Positions 34,614 through 45,003 of a stretch of 64,000 bases of DNA are shown here, piece by piece. Where the stretch lies: positions 315,021,986 to 315,085,985 of the forward strand of contig CM068367.1 of assembly GCA_034769895.1 (NCBI GenBank). The letters are read 5' to 3'. This DNA comes from Magicicada septendecula (taxonomy: Eukaryota > Arthropoda > Insecta > Hemiptera > Cicadidae). Numbering within the stretch: the stretch's first letter is position 1; each line of letters starts with the position of its first letter. The notes beneath the pieces were generated by a model. That model was not told where the DNA came from, made no database searches, and saw nothing but the letters and a program-made list of their open reading frames with translations. A program made the position numbers and the translations under genes.

Positions 34614-35313
34614 ATGAATAAACAAGACTATAAAGATGAACTTAACATCATAAAATACATAGCCCTACAAAATGGATACAACCAGGATTTAATAAACAAA
34701 TTACATAGGCAGATCCAAAACAAAAACAACAAACCACAAAATAAAAACAACACGCAACAAAACAAATACATCACACTCACATACTACAACTCTAACACAC
34801 ACAGAATCGCCAACACTTTCAGAAAATACAACTACAAAATAGCATACAGAACCAACAACACCATCAAAAGGTACCTCAATGGCACAAACAAAAGCACTGA
34901 CATATACAACAAAACAGGAGTTTATAAATTAAAATGCAACAAATGTATGTGTGGCCTACATAGGCCAGGCAGGAAGATCTTTTTCATCCAGATTTTATGA
35001 ACACACCAAAGCAATCACCAATAATAACATACAATTCACATTTGCCACACACATCCTGACAGAAAACCACAGTTACACCAATATAAAAAACAACCTTGAA
35101 ATTTTACACTTCCTACCCAAAAGTCGTAAACTTAACACCACACAACAATTTGAAATATACAAACACAGCAAAACACAACCCAACAACATACTCAATGACC
35201 AATTACAATTCAAATCAAACACAATATTTGACACAGTAATAAACTACACCACAACAATTCAAACTCCAGCGCCAATCCCCTCCACCTCCACCTACACACA
35301 ATCTGTTAACTAA
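34614..35313 (+). pseudogene. PLE RT tail plus GIY-YIG endonuclease
   Basis: 34614-35000 starts in the post-RT region (MNKQDYKDELNIIKYIA) and ends GVYKLKCNKC. 34951-35313 continues in another frame with YIGQAGRSFSSRFYEHTKA, ENHSYTN and QFEIYKH. One frameshift near 34950 interrupts the GIY-YIG core. The RT catalytic domain is absent. The sequence is close to the PLE at 6768-8501 over the shared part. Confidence 0.8.
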
Positions 35314-35361
35314 AAACAGTTATACATAAAACAACCGACAGTTTGCGCATTCCGTATCCAA

Positions 35362-35406
35362 ACTCACTGAAGAAGGAGCACACCACTCCGAAATGACGTA
35401 TGAGAA
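35362..35406 (+). ncRNA. Hammerhead ribozyme candidate, well-formed stems
   Basis: Stem I is CTCA (35363-35366) with TGAG (35401-35404). CTGAAGA lies at 35367-35373. Stem II is GGAG with CTCC and a 7-base loop. GAAA is at 35390-35393, then a minimal stem III and a GTA cleavage triplet. All three stems and the core are present. This is the best single-copy candidate outside the array. Confidence 0.7.
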
Positions 35407-35540
35407 AATACAACAAGTACTGTAAGTTCACAGTGAAAGTACCAACAATACTAATAATTATTAACTAATTATAAGAATAACACTACTGACTCATAACACA
35501 AAGTTTTTTATTGGTGAAAATATAAAATTTTTACCTTATA

Positions 35541-35582
35541 GCCTGAACCAGTTTTTGCTTATTATAAGCTTCATCTGAGGCT
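35541..35582 (-). ncRNA. Degenerate hammerhead (probably inactive)
   Basis: Stem I GCCT/AGGC and stem II GCTTA/TAAGC are intact. The core reads CAGATGA instead of CTGATGA and AAAA instead of GAAA. Both changes hit invariant positions. Confidence 0.5.
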
Positions 35583-35780
35583 GCCACTAGCAGCACTGTC
35601 CGTCTTGTTCTTCGTGACGGCACCGTTGTTTGAAAGATCGATTTTGTGTGTGTGCGATTGATATGTTCGAATATACATGTGATTTGAATTGTGCCTGTTC
35701 ATTTAGGATGTCGTTTTTATATGTTTGTATATTTCTAATTGTTTAAGAGTGTCTAGTTTTCAGCCTTTTGTTTGTACGTG
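35541..35780 (-). pseudogene. PLE C-terminal fragment with decayed hammerhead
   Basis: On the minus strand near 35760-35700 the frames read LKQLEIYKH and then a shifted DILNEQAQFKSH-like segment. These match the end of the PLE GIY-YIG protein (QFEIYKH ... ILNDQLQFKS). It is followed by a hammerhead-like structure at 35541-35582 with two core substitutions. It lies tail to tail with the plus-strand PLE at 34580-35406. Confidence 0.6.
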
Positions 35781-37025
35781 TAGAATATCCATGGTGCTGG
35801 TGGACGCAACCGACGATGACTCTGCTGAATCTGCCGAGAGAGACGAAAACCCCCGAGAGCGGCTGATACAACGGCCAATTTTGTTGTTTCCACAATTCCA
35901 GTCGTTTTCACCACACATTGACGGATGATACTTACCAAATTCTAAATGATCACGTACCCTTCTTTGTATTTGCACGTTCCAGTACTGAGCTAGAAATTTT
36001 TCTCTGAAGTCTGAGTAGGTTTGGACTCTGTCCGAGATGACTTTCCACCATGTACCTGCCCAATTCTTGAGAAATCGGCCTAACATGTCCTTCTTATCCT
36101 CGTCGTCCATCAGTGGATTTACACGAGTTACATACGCTTCAAACAGCTTTAGGAATTCCACAGGATTTTCATGTGGGTTACCTGAAAATGCAAGGTTTTC
36201 CGGTTCTTCCTTATAGCCGCCACACCTCACTACTTTGGTTTGCTGTGACTTTATTGCTTTAGTCAGATCATCCCGCATTACCTTTAACTGTTGTTCCACC
36301 TTTTGATGTACTTCGTCACTGTTAGCCTTACTCTCTACCTGTTTCTTAACTTCATTAATATTTACACCCAGTTGGGTACACTCTTCCCTAGTATTTTGGA
36401 TTTCTTCTTTATTTAGAAGTGTTTGTGTTTTTAGTTCAGCTGTTACTTCACTGAATTGTTGATTAATGAGGGTTACTTTTTGTTCTAACCTTTCATGTAA
36501 TTCATTTCTAAATTTATTTAGCTTTTCGTCTTGACGGCGAAAATTAGTGTTTACTTGTTTTCTAAATTCTTCTAATGTAGTTTTAACCTCTTCGGTATGC
36601 TTATCAAATCTATTATTACTCTCATCTATTTTACCCGCTAAGTTAATAGCTAAATTTGCTATTTCTTCATCTATTTTAAATGTAGCCTCTTTACTACTTT
36701 GTTCTATTTGGCTAGACAAATTTTCGTTTATTTGTTTCATTTCGCTAGATAAATATTTATTAGTTTGTTCTATTTTATTATTAACATTTGTTATTAATTT
36801 TTGATTACTTTCTTCTAAACTTTTATTATTTCCTTCAATTTTCTTTGATAATTCACTATTTGTACTTTCAATTTTACTTTCAAGTTTACTATTAGTATCT
36901 TTTATTTCACTAGACAATTGACCCTTTGTTTCCTTTATTTCATTTTTAGTTTCTTCCATTTTAGTGGTCAACTGCTTAAAAATTTGCTCAATTGCTGCCA
37001 TATCTACTGCTGATGATTTAGCCAT
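35760..37025 (-). CDS. Gypsy gag, coiled-coil N-terminus, 3' truncated
   Basis: A 421-codon ORF starts at an ATG about 365 bp after the PBS. Residues about 10-270 are a long, Lys/Glu/Gln-rich predicted coiled coil with repeated SKLESKIE-like heptads. Residues about 285-365 are capsid-like (ENPVEFLKLFEAYV, WAGTWWKVI, FREKFLAQYWN, RRVRDHLEFGKY), matching the gag at 57734-58657. After about residue 368 the sequence no longer looks like gag. The ORF runs through unrelated sequence toward the PLE fragment at 35541-35780, so the gag is truncated and its real end is about 35935. No zinc knuckle is visible. Confidence 0.75.
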   Translation of the reverse strand: MAKSSAVDMAAIEQIFKQLTTKMEETKNEIKETKGQLSSEIKDTNSKLESKIESTNSELSKKIEGNNKSLEESNQKLITNVNNKIEQTNKYLSSEMKQINENLSSQIEQSSKEATFKIDEEIANLAINLAGKIDESNNRFDKHTEEVKTTLEEFRKQVNTNFRRQDEKLNKFRNELHERLEQKVTLINQQFSEVTAELKTQTLLNKEEIQNTREECTQLGVNINEVKKQVESKANSDEVHQKVEQQLKVMRDDLTKAIKSQQTKVVRCGGYKEEPENLAFSGNPHENPVEFLKLFEAYVTRVNPLMDDEDKKDMLGRFLKNWAGTWWKVISDRVQTYSDFREKFLAQYWNVQIQRRVRDHLEFGKYHPSMCGENDWNCGNNKIGRCISRSRGFSSLSADSAESSSVASTSTMDILHVQTKG

Positions 37026-37189
37026 TTTTAAAATTTATTATTAACAAATAAATTTAACAATTATTTAATAGTTATTTGTAACCTTGAATTCCACTTTCTT
37101 CTAATTTATTAATACTACAATTTAATTATCACTTGGGTAAAAGCAACGCCAAATTATATAACTTTATTTATATAATTTTGTGTTTAATC

Positions 37190-37395
37190 GAGCTTAATCG
37201 AGCCCCTTAGTTGGCCGCGCCAAATCTATATGTAACTTATTTTTACATATGAATTTGGTGATTTAATCGTGCCCCTAAAGTTGCGGCACCAAATCTATAC
37301 AACGCTCCCTTTCGTCTAACAAAATTATCTAATATTTGTGATGTTAGATAAAAAGTTACTTACCTGTGATATTACTTTACCTGGGCGCCAGAACA
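37190..37395 (-). promoter_or_regulatory. Leader with PBS and two PBS-like repeats
   Basis: Read on the minus strand, TGGCGCCCAGGTAAAG starts at 37390 directly after the LTR and fits a primer-binding site. Two further TGGCGC-like blocks, each followed by GGGGC(A/T)CGATTAA, lie near 37295-37262 and 37225-37190. CAGGTAAAG and CAGGTAAGT look like splice donors. The Gypsy element at 56668 has one related block (TGGCGCCCAACGTGGGGCTC). Confidence 0.55.
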
Positions 37396-39470
37396 AATCC
37401 CAGATACAAATGACACGGTTTCAGCTTAGCTCAGCGCATGCAGACACTCTTTCTCAGGATTCGTTCAGTGATTGTGGTTTTCAAGGGGAATCGTTACAAA
37501 TAACACTTTAAGATTTGCTTGATTATTATATTTAATGTTTTAATAAATGATTTAAAACTTTAAATTATTAATGGTAGGACTTAATTATACCCTATCCTTA
37601 TAATTATTGAGTGAGTGTGGAAAGTAATGATTAAGACGCTCAAACGACCTATAGCTCTTATCTGGTTTGATTAAGAGATTTCTATCTCCCAAACCAGTGC
37701 TAAAGAACAGGTCTGCAATAATTTGCACGTCCAATACTACACACCACTTTCCATTCAACACTCCTATCCTATATTAGAACTAATCTTATAGTTACAATAC
37801 AATGTGTGCTTTTCTTAGTGTCTTTTTAAAATTGTTTATTGTTTTATTAATTTGTTTAGCGCTTATGTCATTGATCAATGAATCTATTTCTTACTGTTTG
37901 ATGCGTTGACCGAAGATAGGAAACCGTAGAGGTCCTCCTTTCGATGGTGTTGCACAGAAGAATGGATTGATCAATGTTGTGGAAGATGCCCTGGCAATTA
38001 CAGATGCTGTAGCCTTCTGTAGCACAGGTCCTTCACGGCTGATTGATTAATTAATTAACTAATTAATTAATTAACGGTTGTTTTACGCAGCTAGTGTTAT
38101 TGAATGTTGTTAATTCATCTACACTGCGGACTACTTCTCGATTTAGAACTTAAATTTGCACTGTTGTGTAATATACAAATTTCTGTATGTGAATTATACA
38201 CGTCTAGTGTGTTTAAGTACCGAACGAAGAGTGATGTTACCCCTCGCTTTTAGCTGGCGTCAGTTTTAAATACGGGCTGCTGATTGGTTGTTCAAATAAA
38301 TCATGCGTTTTTCCAGTTTTGACAATCTCAAACAAGTCGGTCAAACACACTGTGACAGGTTTCAAACGGCATAGAAATTCTTGTCAAAATCGTACTTCCT
38401 GTATTTGCAAATTGATTGATTACAGGTATTTGCAAATGTGTTTCCGAAGATCTGACCACAGAATATTGTTGCTTAGGTCTTTATCTGTGTGTGTGTGAAA
38501 ACACGTTATTCCTACGTAGCATATTTCTCTCGTTATTCCTGTTGGCGTGCGTCATCCGTATAACTTCTTTATTTGTTAATTATATTAACTGAGCTTGCGG
38601 CTACTTATAAAGCTTTTCTTGCTGAATACAATGCTGTTTTCAGAATTGCCGTATATTTACAACTTTTGAAGTTATCGCAGGTTGAACTGATAATTCGCTT
38701 TGAGTAAAATTACCTGTTTGAACTGGATTCTACTGTCGCGGTGACGTGATTAGAGTGAGATGGCTGCGATTATACGCTCTCTCTCTTCCTTACGGCACTA
38801 CACCCGTATCGTCTATCTCTTTCATATAACGCTCTGATAGGACGCTATTATGAATCGTTATAATATATATATAATAACTTAACCGAATCTCAAAGATTTG
38901 GAGTTATATGTAAAGAGTTTTGAAAATCAATGTTAAAATAAATTTAAACCGTTACAATCACGCCACGTGCAGTAGCGAGCGTTCAAATGAATTGTATAGC
39001 GACCAACGGCAGCGTCCGGTGGCATTACGTAATCACATACAGTTATAACAATTAGGGACACGCCCTAATTTTAAATTATTAATATTTCGGAAACCGATAA
39101 ATATAGGTAAAAACCAAAATAGCCAAAATGTTTGCCGAAATATTAGTAATAGGGTATGCAAATTTCAGTTCATATAATTAAAGATTAAAAGAGATAATTA
39201 ATTTTATTTAATAACTCCCCTAATGAGTGAGCTACGGGGTAGAGCTTTGAATATGTCATAGTTATAAAAATTACCAATCAGATGTATATTCTAGAATAAG
39301 CATAACTTGGCTTGCAGCCAAGATAATCGCAATACAAATTGCAACAGGGCATCCTGTCCGACATTTGAAATCCGGTGTTTTTCAGAATATTAAGACTAAT
39401 AACAATTCTCAAACTGTGAGAATTATTTTCGTTCACACAAGTGAGGTGAGTTGAATTACAAGGAGAAGGA
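37391..39470 (-). repeat. LTR of a minus-strand Gypsy element (5' truncated)
   Basis: This ends at the PBS at 37390. Sequence at 39000-39360, read on the minus strand, matches the LTR beginning at 62091 (shared TTTCGGCAAACATTTTGGCT and an ATCTTGG...GCAAACCAAG-like block near 63470). The LTR start is missing. The sequence runs directly into another truncated LTR at about 39475. It includes a TTAATTAA-type simple repeat at 38043-38080. Confidence 0.65.
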
Positions 39471-39736
39471 TAAATAGATAGAGGATAAATGTGGAACTAT
39501 TTTGTTGCGACGCGTAAACTCCGCGCGATTAACTGACCCTTCCTACATAGTAGAGAGTCGAGATGAAGCGCTCGCGTAGAAAACACGCGCTTGAACCATG
39601 TCTCAGAAAAAGACAGAATATTTGTATTTAGAAGACAGTTACAACAATGTGTAGCAAAAGTATTGCCAAATTAATGTGGTAGTAGTCTAAATGTTAAAAA
39701 CCGAAATGCATAAATAACTGTGTAAGGGATGACATC

Positions 39737-40491
39737 CATAGGCGGATCCAAGGGGGGGGACGGGGGCACGTGCCCCCCCCAGACGGTTTGAAAATACACT
39801 GGATAAAATGAATTATGTAGCTAGTACAATTATGATATTTTCAGTTAGTTAACCCTTTGAAACCCGAATTTTTTACAACAATTATATTTTATTTTTTATC
39901 GCAATTTTATTTTTAATTTATAATTTTGTATTATATAAAATACGTTCACACCTAATATTTCTAGATCAGAGTATTGATAATGAATATGTGTATTTTTGTA
40001 AATTATAATTCTATATTAGTATTTGTGCTTATTTTTATTTAGATGTTTTACTTTCCTTATTGATAACACTTATTCTTATTGTATCGAGAGTAAGTAATGG
40101 TGTAAAAATTAGATTAGTTTTATAAGTGAAATGAAAGTCAAATTTTTAAAGAAAGTTTAAATAGATTAAATAAAAAATTCCTGTTATAAGTTTACTTTAT
40201 ATTATTTCAAAATTGTACAAATACATTATACTTTCTAAAATCAAAATCGGTTGTTTTATTATTTTTCAAATAATAATAATACAATAATAAATAAATTATG
40301 TTAAAAAACTAATGTTTTTGTATTTATATTAATATATTTAATTATTTATTTATATTAATTTTTATATCGTTTGATTCAACAGACACTTTGATAATAAGAT
40401 TTTTTTCTAACAACACCTCTCCCCCTGGAGAGGTGGGCCCAAAACTGCCAGAATGTGCCCCCCCCTGAGCAAATTTCTGGATCCGCCCCTG
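39737..40491. mobile_element. hAT MITE, 755 bp
   Basis: The left end CATAGGCGGATCCAAG and right end CTGGATCCGCCCCTG are inverted repeats with three changes. ATGACATC flanks both sides (39729-39736 and 40492-40499), a perfect 8-bp target duplication. The empty site is seen in the other LTR copies near 28027 and 55095. The interior is AT-rich and non-coding, so the element needs a transposase from elsewhere. Confidence 0.95.
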
Positions 40492-40909
40492 ATGACATCT
40501 CATTTGTTTAATTTTGTAAGATGTCTATGTTGTTTTAAATAATATGGAACGAGCTACCAAAAGTGAGAACTTTTATAAACAATAATGTGACGTGCGATTC
40601 TGCAACAAACAAGAACATTTACGGCACTTATACTACTAACGATATTTAACTACGAGACTTCTGAGAATCTCCACGCTACTTGATTATGAACTAACCAGTT
40701 CAGGAACTTCAACAGGAAAGTTAACTCCACTTAAGATCAACCGCTGATAAACACCATAAGGATCAAGGACCCTGAATACGAGTAAACTGATGGATATGGC
40801 AGGTGACACGGAGACTTGTTCTCCGTGATTAATTAAAATTGTAACCAATGAATTATTAAATCAAATATATTGGACTTACCGTCTGCGGCTTCTGAAACAG
40901 CGTCTTTAT

Positions 40910-40952
40910 AAAATTTAAATGTTTCGGGACGCTTGTCCCATCATCAGAATTT
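40910..40952 (-). ncRNA. Hammerhead ribozyme, stem III mutated
   Basis: Same as the other array copies (CTGATGA 40947-40941, stem II GGGAC/GTCCC, GAAA 40925-40922). The closing G of stem III is changed: the triplet reads TTA where the others have GTA. That breaks the C-G pair of the already minimal stem III. Confidence 0.7.
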
Positions 40953-41116
40953 AAAAATAATTATGTATCATTTAAAGTTGATACACTTGTCAACACTTAA
41001 AACATTAAAATCCAATATAAAAAACATATAACTTAAAATAACATGATAATATAATATTTACAACGAGTGCGAAGGTTTACCGATGTACATCGTATGAAGA
41101 CCGATCGCGTACTAAT

Positions 41117-43603
41117 TTACGTCTCGCTCCCACCACGACAATAGCGCAAGGCAGTGTTGTACAATACATTTGACTTGAAAACTAATTTATCATTTAGAAC
41201 ATGCGGCTTGGTATCAGTATTATTGTGTGCTTTATAAATTTCGTACTCTTCAAGAGCGTTCAAATATCGCCCTTTCTTACATATGTGAAGGGGTTTCAAA
41301 TTAGTTTTAAAATTAGTGTAGCTATGATTTTCGGAAATAAGGTGTTCTGAAAATTTTGATTTGATATTGTCCAAACTGTGAAAATGTGCAGGCGGCCTAT
41401 GTTCTGTAAATCTTTTTAAAAAACCACGTCCTGTCTGGCCCACATAAAAGGCGTCACAATCGTCACATGTCAATTTGTAAACACCAGTTTTGTGTTCAAG
41501 GCTGGTAGTTCTGCGGACACGAAGATTATTCATAATACTATTAGTGGTCTTATAGGTGACCTTGATATTACTGGTTTTACCAAAAATTGACCCAAAAATC
41601 TGAGGCATAAGGTATGTGTACGGTGTTGCAATATATTTGCGTGTTGTATTTTCGCGTGTTTTATGTCCGTTAATGTTACTATGTCCCTTCTTATGTTTTC
41701 GAAGGATGTTGTTCACCATATTGACATCATAACCATTAGCAACTGCAATGTGTTTAATGGTGTCTAATTCCTCACGGTATTCTTTATCACCGAGGGGCAA
41801 AGATAAAAGTCTAAAAATCATACTGTGGAAGGCAGCTAATTTCTGTGATAAAGGATGAAAAGACGTAGCATGTATTACAATGTCAGTCGTTGTGGGCTTT
41901 CTATAGATGTCAAATTGCAACTTTTTATTATTGTCCTTAGCAACAGTTAAATCTAGAAAATTCAGTTTACCATTTTCTTCACTTTCAAGTGTAAACTGCA
42001 TTTTGTTATTGATATTATTCAAATGATTATGTAAATTATCAATTTGCCTTTGTGTACCTTTGTATATTAAAAAGGTATCATCAACATACCTGCCGTAAAA
42101 TATTATGTTATTTTTGTGTTTGTTATTAGTAAGAATGAATGAATTTTCGAAATTATTTAGGTATATATCTGCAAGAAGACCTGAAAGTGGAGAACCCATT
42201 GCTAACCCATTTTGTTGGCTGAAAAATTGATTATTGTGGGTAAAATAATTTTGATCAAGAACTAACTCCAAAATGTGCATCAATTCATTTATACTATTAA
42301 TATCCAATTTATTAGTATTAATAAGGTTAGTCCTAAGTATACGCAAGGTCTCAGCTACTGGTATATTCGTATACAAATCCACAATATCAAAGGAAATAAG
42401 TTTGTAAGCCGGTTCAACTATTACATTTTTAACTTTATTCACAAAGTCAACACTATTAATTAGGCTATGATCATTAATTATTTGTATATTGTGTTTTATT
42501 ATGGTGACTAATTTTTTAGCTGTTTTATACCCCGGAGCAGTGGTGAAATTTACTAATGGTCTCAAGGGGATAGCATCCTTGTGGAGTTTTGGTAATCCTG
42601 TCAAAACGGGTGCTTTTGAATTTATAGGTTTCAAGGATCTTCTTGTTTGTTCATCAAACAAATGGGTGCATCTGTTTATACATTGATTTAATTGTTTTAC
42701 ATAATTTTCCGTTGGGTCAGAGTTTAGTAAATCAATGTTGTTGTTAGTAATGAAATTTTGTATTTTATTGTTATAATCCTTTCTGTCCATAATAACCACA
42801 GTATTACCTTTGTCAGCTTTAGTGACGAGAGCTTTATTGTCAGATAATTTTTGTTTTAATCCTATTAAAATTTTCCGTTCTTTATTATATTTATTATTAG
42901 TTAAAGGAATAGAGGAATGAACATTATTATACCGATTTTTAACGATTTTATTGAATTTTTCGTTTATTAAGAAACGTGTCTGGTCTTGATCTTTTTGGTC
43001 AACCATTGCCTTAACAACAGTCTCTGCATTGATAATTTCTGCAATAATTTGCTTGCGATCAAGACTCGATTTGTGTACGGGAAGATTATAATTCAAACCT
43101 TTACTCAATAAATCAGTTTCATCAGTATTTAAACCAAGGGACGTTAAATTCTGTAACCGCGTATAAAATTTGTGTTTACATTTGATATTGTTGGATATCG
43201 GTAACTGATCATTCAACAACCTTTGTAGTTTATCTGATTGTTTTATACGCATTTGATAAACTATTCTTCTGACGTCATTGTTTATAAAATCCAGATAATG
43301 ATTCAGTACGGCTGGATGCGTGTTATCTAATAATTGTAAATGTAACTTGTATAATGTATAATTTAAGTTTGACTTTTTAATGTATAGAGATTTAATTTCT
43401 TCTTTAACTCTATAAATTTCAGCATATTTTTTGGTTTTTGATTCAGCAATAGATGAACCTTTAAGTCTTATAATAGCATATTTCGGTATAACATTGTTCT
43501 CCAAACACGATTTGTTGAACTTAATGTGTAAAATAGTTTTGTGTAATTGGACTTTAATATTTTGAAATTTTCGTACTAAGTTTGCACGACTTGCAGTATT
43601 CAT
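41117..43603 (-). CDS. Penelope-like reverse transcriptase / GIY-YIG endonuclease, intact
   Basis: An uninterrupted 828-codon ORF starts at the ATG at 43603; the frame is open 12 codons further up but without an ATG. It has an N-terminal helical region with ALVTKADKGNTVVIMD, the conserved PLE motif before the RT. The RT shows SFDIVDLYTNIP (motif A), LAMGSPLSGLLADIY (B), YVDDTFLIYKG (C, catalytic YVDD) and LNFLDLTV then YRKPTTTD. A long linker follows, then GIY-YIG with TGVYKLTCDDCDAFYVGQTG and a conserved ENHSYTNFKT. The protein would copy its own RNA by target-primed reverse transcription. It is the only large intact gene in the window. Confidence 0.9.
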   Translation of the reverse strand: MNTASRANLVRKFQNIKVQLHKTILHIKFNKSCLENNVIPKYAIIRLKGSSIAESKTKKYAEIYRVKEEIKSLYIKKSNLNYTLYKLHLQLLDNTHPAVLNHYLDFINNDVRRIVYQMRIKQSDKLQRLLNDQLPISNNIKCKHKFYTRLQNLTSLGLNTDETDLLSKGLNYNLPVHKSSLDRKQIIAEIINAETVVKAMVDQKDQDQTRFLINEKFNKIVKNRYNNVHSSIPLTNNKYNKERKILIGLKQKLSDNKALVTKADKGNTVVIMDRKDYNNKIQNFITNNNIDLLNSDPTENYVKQLNQCINRCTHLFDEQTRRSLKPINSKAPVLTGLPKLHKDAIPLRPLVNFTTAPGYKTAKKLVTIIKHNIQIINDHSLINSVDFVNKVKNVIVEPAYKLISFDIVDLYTNIPVAETLRILRTNLINTNKLDINSINELMHILELVLDQNYFTHNNQFFSQQNGLAMGSPLSGLLADIYLNNFENSFILTNNKHKNNIIFYGRYVDDTFLIYKGTQRQIDNLHNHLNNINNKMQFTLESEENGKLNFLDLTVAKDNNKKLQFDIYRKPTTTDIVIHATSFHPLSQKLAAFHSMIFRLLSLPLGDKEYREELDTIKHIAVANGYDVNMVNNILRKHKKGHSNINGHKTRENTTRKYIATPYTYLMPQIFGSIFGKTSNIKVTYKTTNSIMNNLRVRRTTSLEHKTGVYKLTCDDCDAFYVGQTGRGFLKRFTEHRPPAHFHSLDNIKSKFSEHLISENHSYTNFKTNLKPLHICKKGRYLNALEEYEIYKAHNNTDTKPHVLNDKLVFKSNVLYNTALRYCRGGSET

Positions 43604-43704
43604 GTTTAAAAGGAATAAATTCCAAATGTTTAGTACCAAGCCACGTGTTGTTCAATCAAATATATTGGACTTACCGTCTGCGGCTTCTGAAACAGCGTCT
43701 TTAT

Positions 43705-43747
43705 AAAATTTACATGTTTCGGGACGCTTGTCCCATCATCAGAATTT
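43705..43747 (-). ncRNA. Hammerhead ribozyme, PLE terminus (minus copy)
   Basis: CTGATGA lies at 43742-43736 (minus strand), stem II is GGGAC/GTCCC with loop AAGC, GAAA is at 43720-43717, then C-AT-G and the GTA triplet. Stem I pairs AAATT with AATTT. All invariant core bases are present. It lies between the truncated and the full minus-strand copies. Confidence 0.8.
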
Positions 43748-43911
43748 AAAAATAATTGTGTATCATTTAAAGTTGATACACTTGTCAACACTTAAAACAT
43801 TAAAATCCAATATAAAAAACATATAACTTAAAATAACATGATAATATAATATTTACAACGAGTGCGAAGGTTTACCGATGTACATCGTATGAAGACCGAT
43901 CTCGTACTAAT

Positions 43912-44280
43912 TTACGTCTCGCTCCCACCACGACAATAGCGCAAGGCAGTGTTGTACAATACATTTGACTTGAAAACTAATTTATCATTTAGAACATGCG
44001 GCTTGGTATCAGTATTATTGTGTGCTTTATAAATTTCGTACTCTTCAAGAGCGTTCAAATATCGCCCTTTCTTACATATGTGAAGGGGTTTCAAATTAGT
44101 TTTAAAATTAGTGTATCTATGATTTTCGGAAATAAGGTGTTCTGCAAATTTTGATTTGATATTTTCCAAACTGTGAAAATGTGCAGGCGGCCTATGTTCT
44201 GTAAATCTTTTTAAAAAACCACGTCCTGTCTGGCCCACATAAAAGGCGTCACAATCGTCACATGTCAATTTGTTTGCAAA
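43912..44280 (-). pseudogene. 5'-truncated PLE copy, GIY-YIG part only
   Basis: Starting at the inversion point near 44280, the minus strand reads KLTCDDCDAFYVGQTG and continues to the normal PLE stop, nearly identical to the end of 41117-43603. The RT is absent. The few codons before it (MYGVAIFAN) come from the opposite copy across the junction. Confidence 0.85.
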
Positions 44281-44282
44281 TA

Positions 44283-44796
44283 TTGCAACACCGTACACAT
44301 ACCTTATGCCTCAGATTTTTGGTCAATTTTTGGTAAAACCAGTAATATCAAGGTCACCTATAAGACCACTAATAGTATTATGAATAATCTTCGTGTCCGC
44401 AGAACTACCAGCCTTGAACACAAAACTGGTGTTTACAAATTGACATTTGACGATTGTGACGCCTTTTATGTGGGCCAGACAGGACGTGGTTTTTTAAAAA
44501 GATTTACAGAACATAGGCCGCCTGCACATTTTCACAGTTTGGACAATATCAAATCAAAATTTGCAGAACACCTTATTTCCGAAAATCATAGCTACACTAA
44601 TTTTAAAACTAATTTGAAACCCCTTCACATATGTAAGAAAGGGCGATATTTGAACGCTCTTGAAGAGTACGAAATTTATAAAGCACACAATAATACTGAT
44701 ACCAAGCCGCATGTTCTAAATGATAAATTAGTTTTCAAGTCAAATGTATTGTACAACACTGCCTTGCGCTATTGTCGTGGTGGGAGCGAGACGTAA
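44283..44796 (+). pseudogene. 5'-truncated PLE copy, linker and GIY-YIG
   Basis: Begins at the inversion point with ATPYTYLMPQI-equivalent sequence (one base lost in a GGG run near 44321 shifts the frame). From 44380 it is open as the GIY-YIG domain to the stop at 44796. One difference from the consensus is KLTFDDC in place of KLTCDDC, losing a conserved Cys. Confidence 0.85.
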
Positions 44797-44960
44797 ATTA
44801 GTACGCGATCGGTCTTCATACGATGTACATCGGTAAACCTTCGCACTCGTTGTAAATATTATATTATCATGTTATTTTAAGTTATATGTTTTTTATATTG
44901 GATTTTAATGTTTTAAGTGTTGACAAGTGTATCAACTTTAAATGATACACAATTATTTTT

Positions 44961-45003
44961 AAATTCTGATGATGGGACAAGTGTCCCGAAACATGTAAAT
45001 TTT
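44961..45003 (+). ncRNA. Hammerhead ribozyme, PLE terminus (plus copy 1)
   Basis: CTGATGA lies at 44966-44972, stem II GGGAC/GTCCC with loop AAGT, GAAA at 44988-44991, then C-AT-G, GTA and stem I AAATT/AATTT. It differs from the minus copy only in the loop of stem II. Confidence 0.8.

Larger units (their letters stand above)
34580..35406 (+). mobile_element. 5'-truncated Penelope-like element
   Basis: The C-terminal third of a PLE related to that at 6373-8580, ending with a hammerhead core. It is inserted in the Tigger remnant and followed by an opposing PLE fragment at 35541-35780. The exact ends are unclear. Confidence 0.75.
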
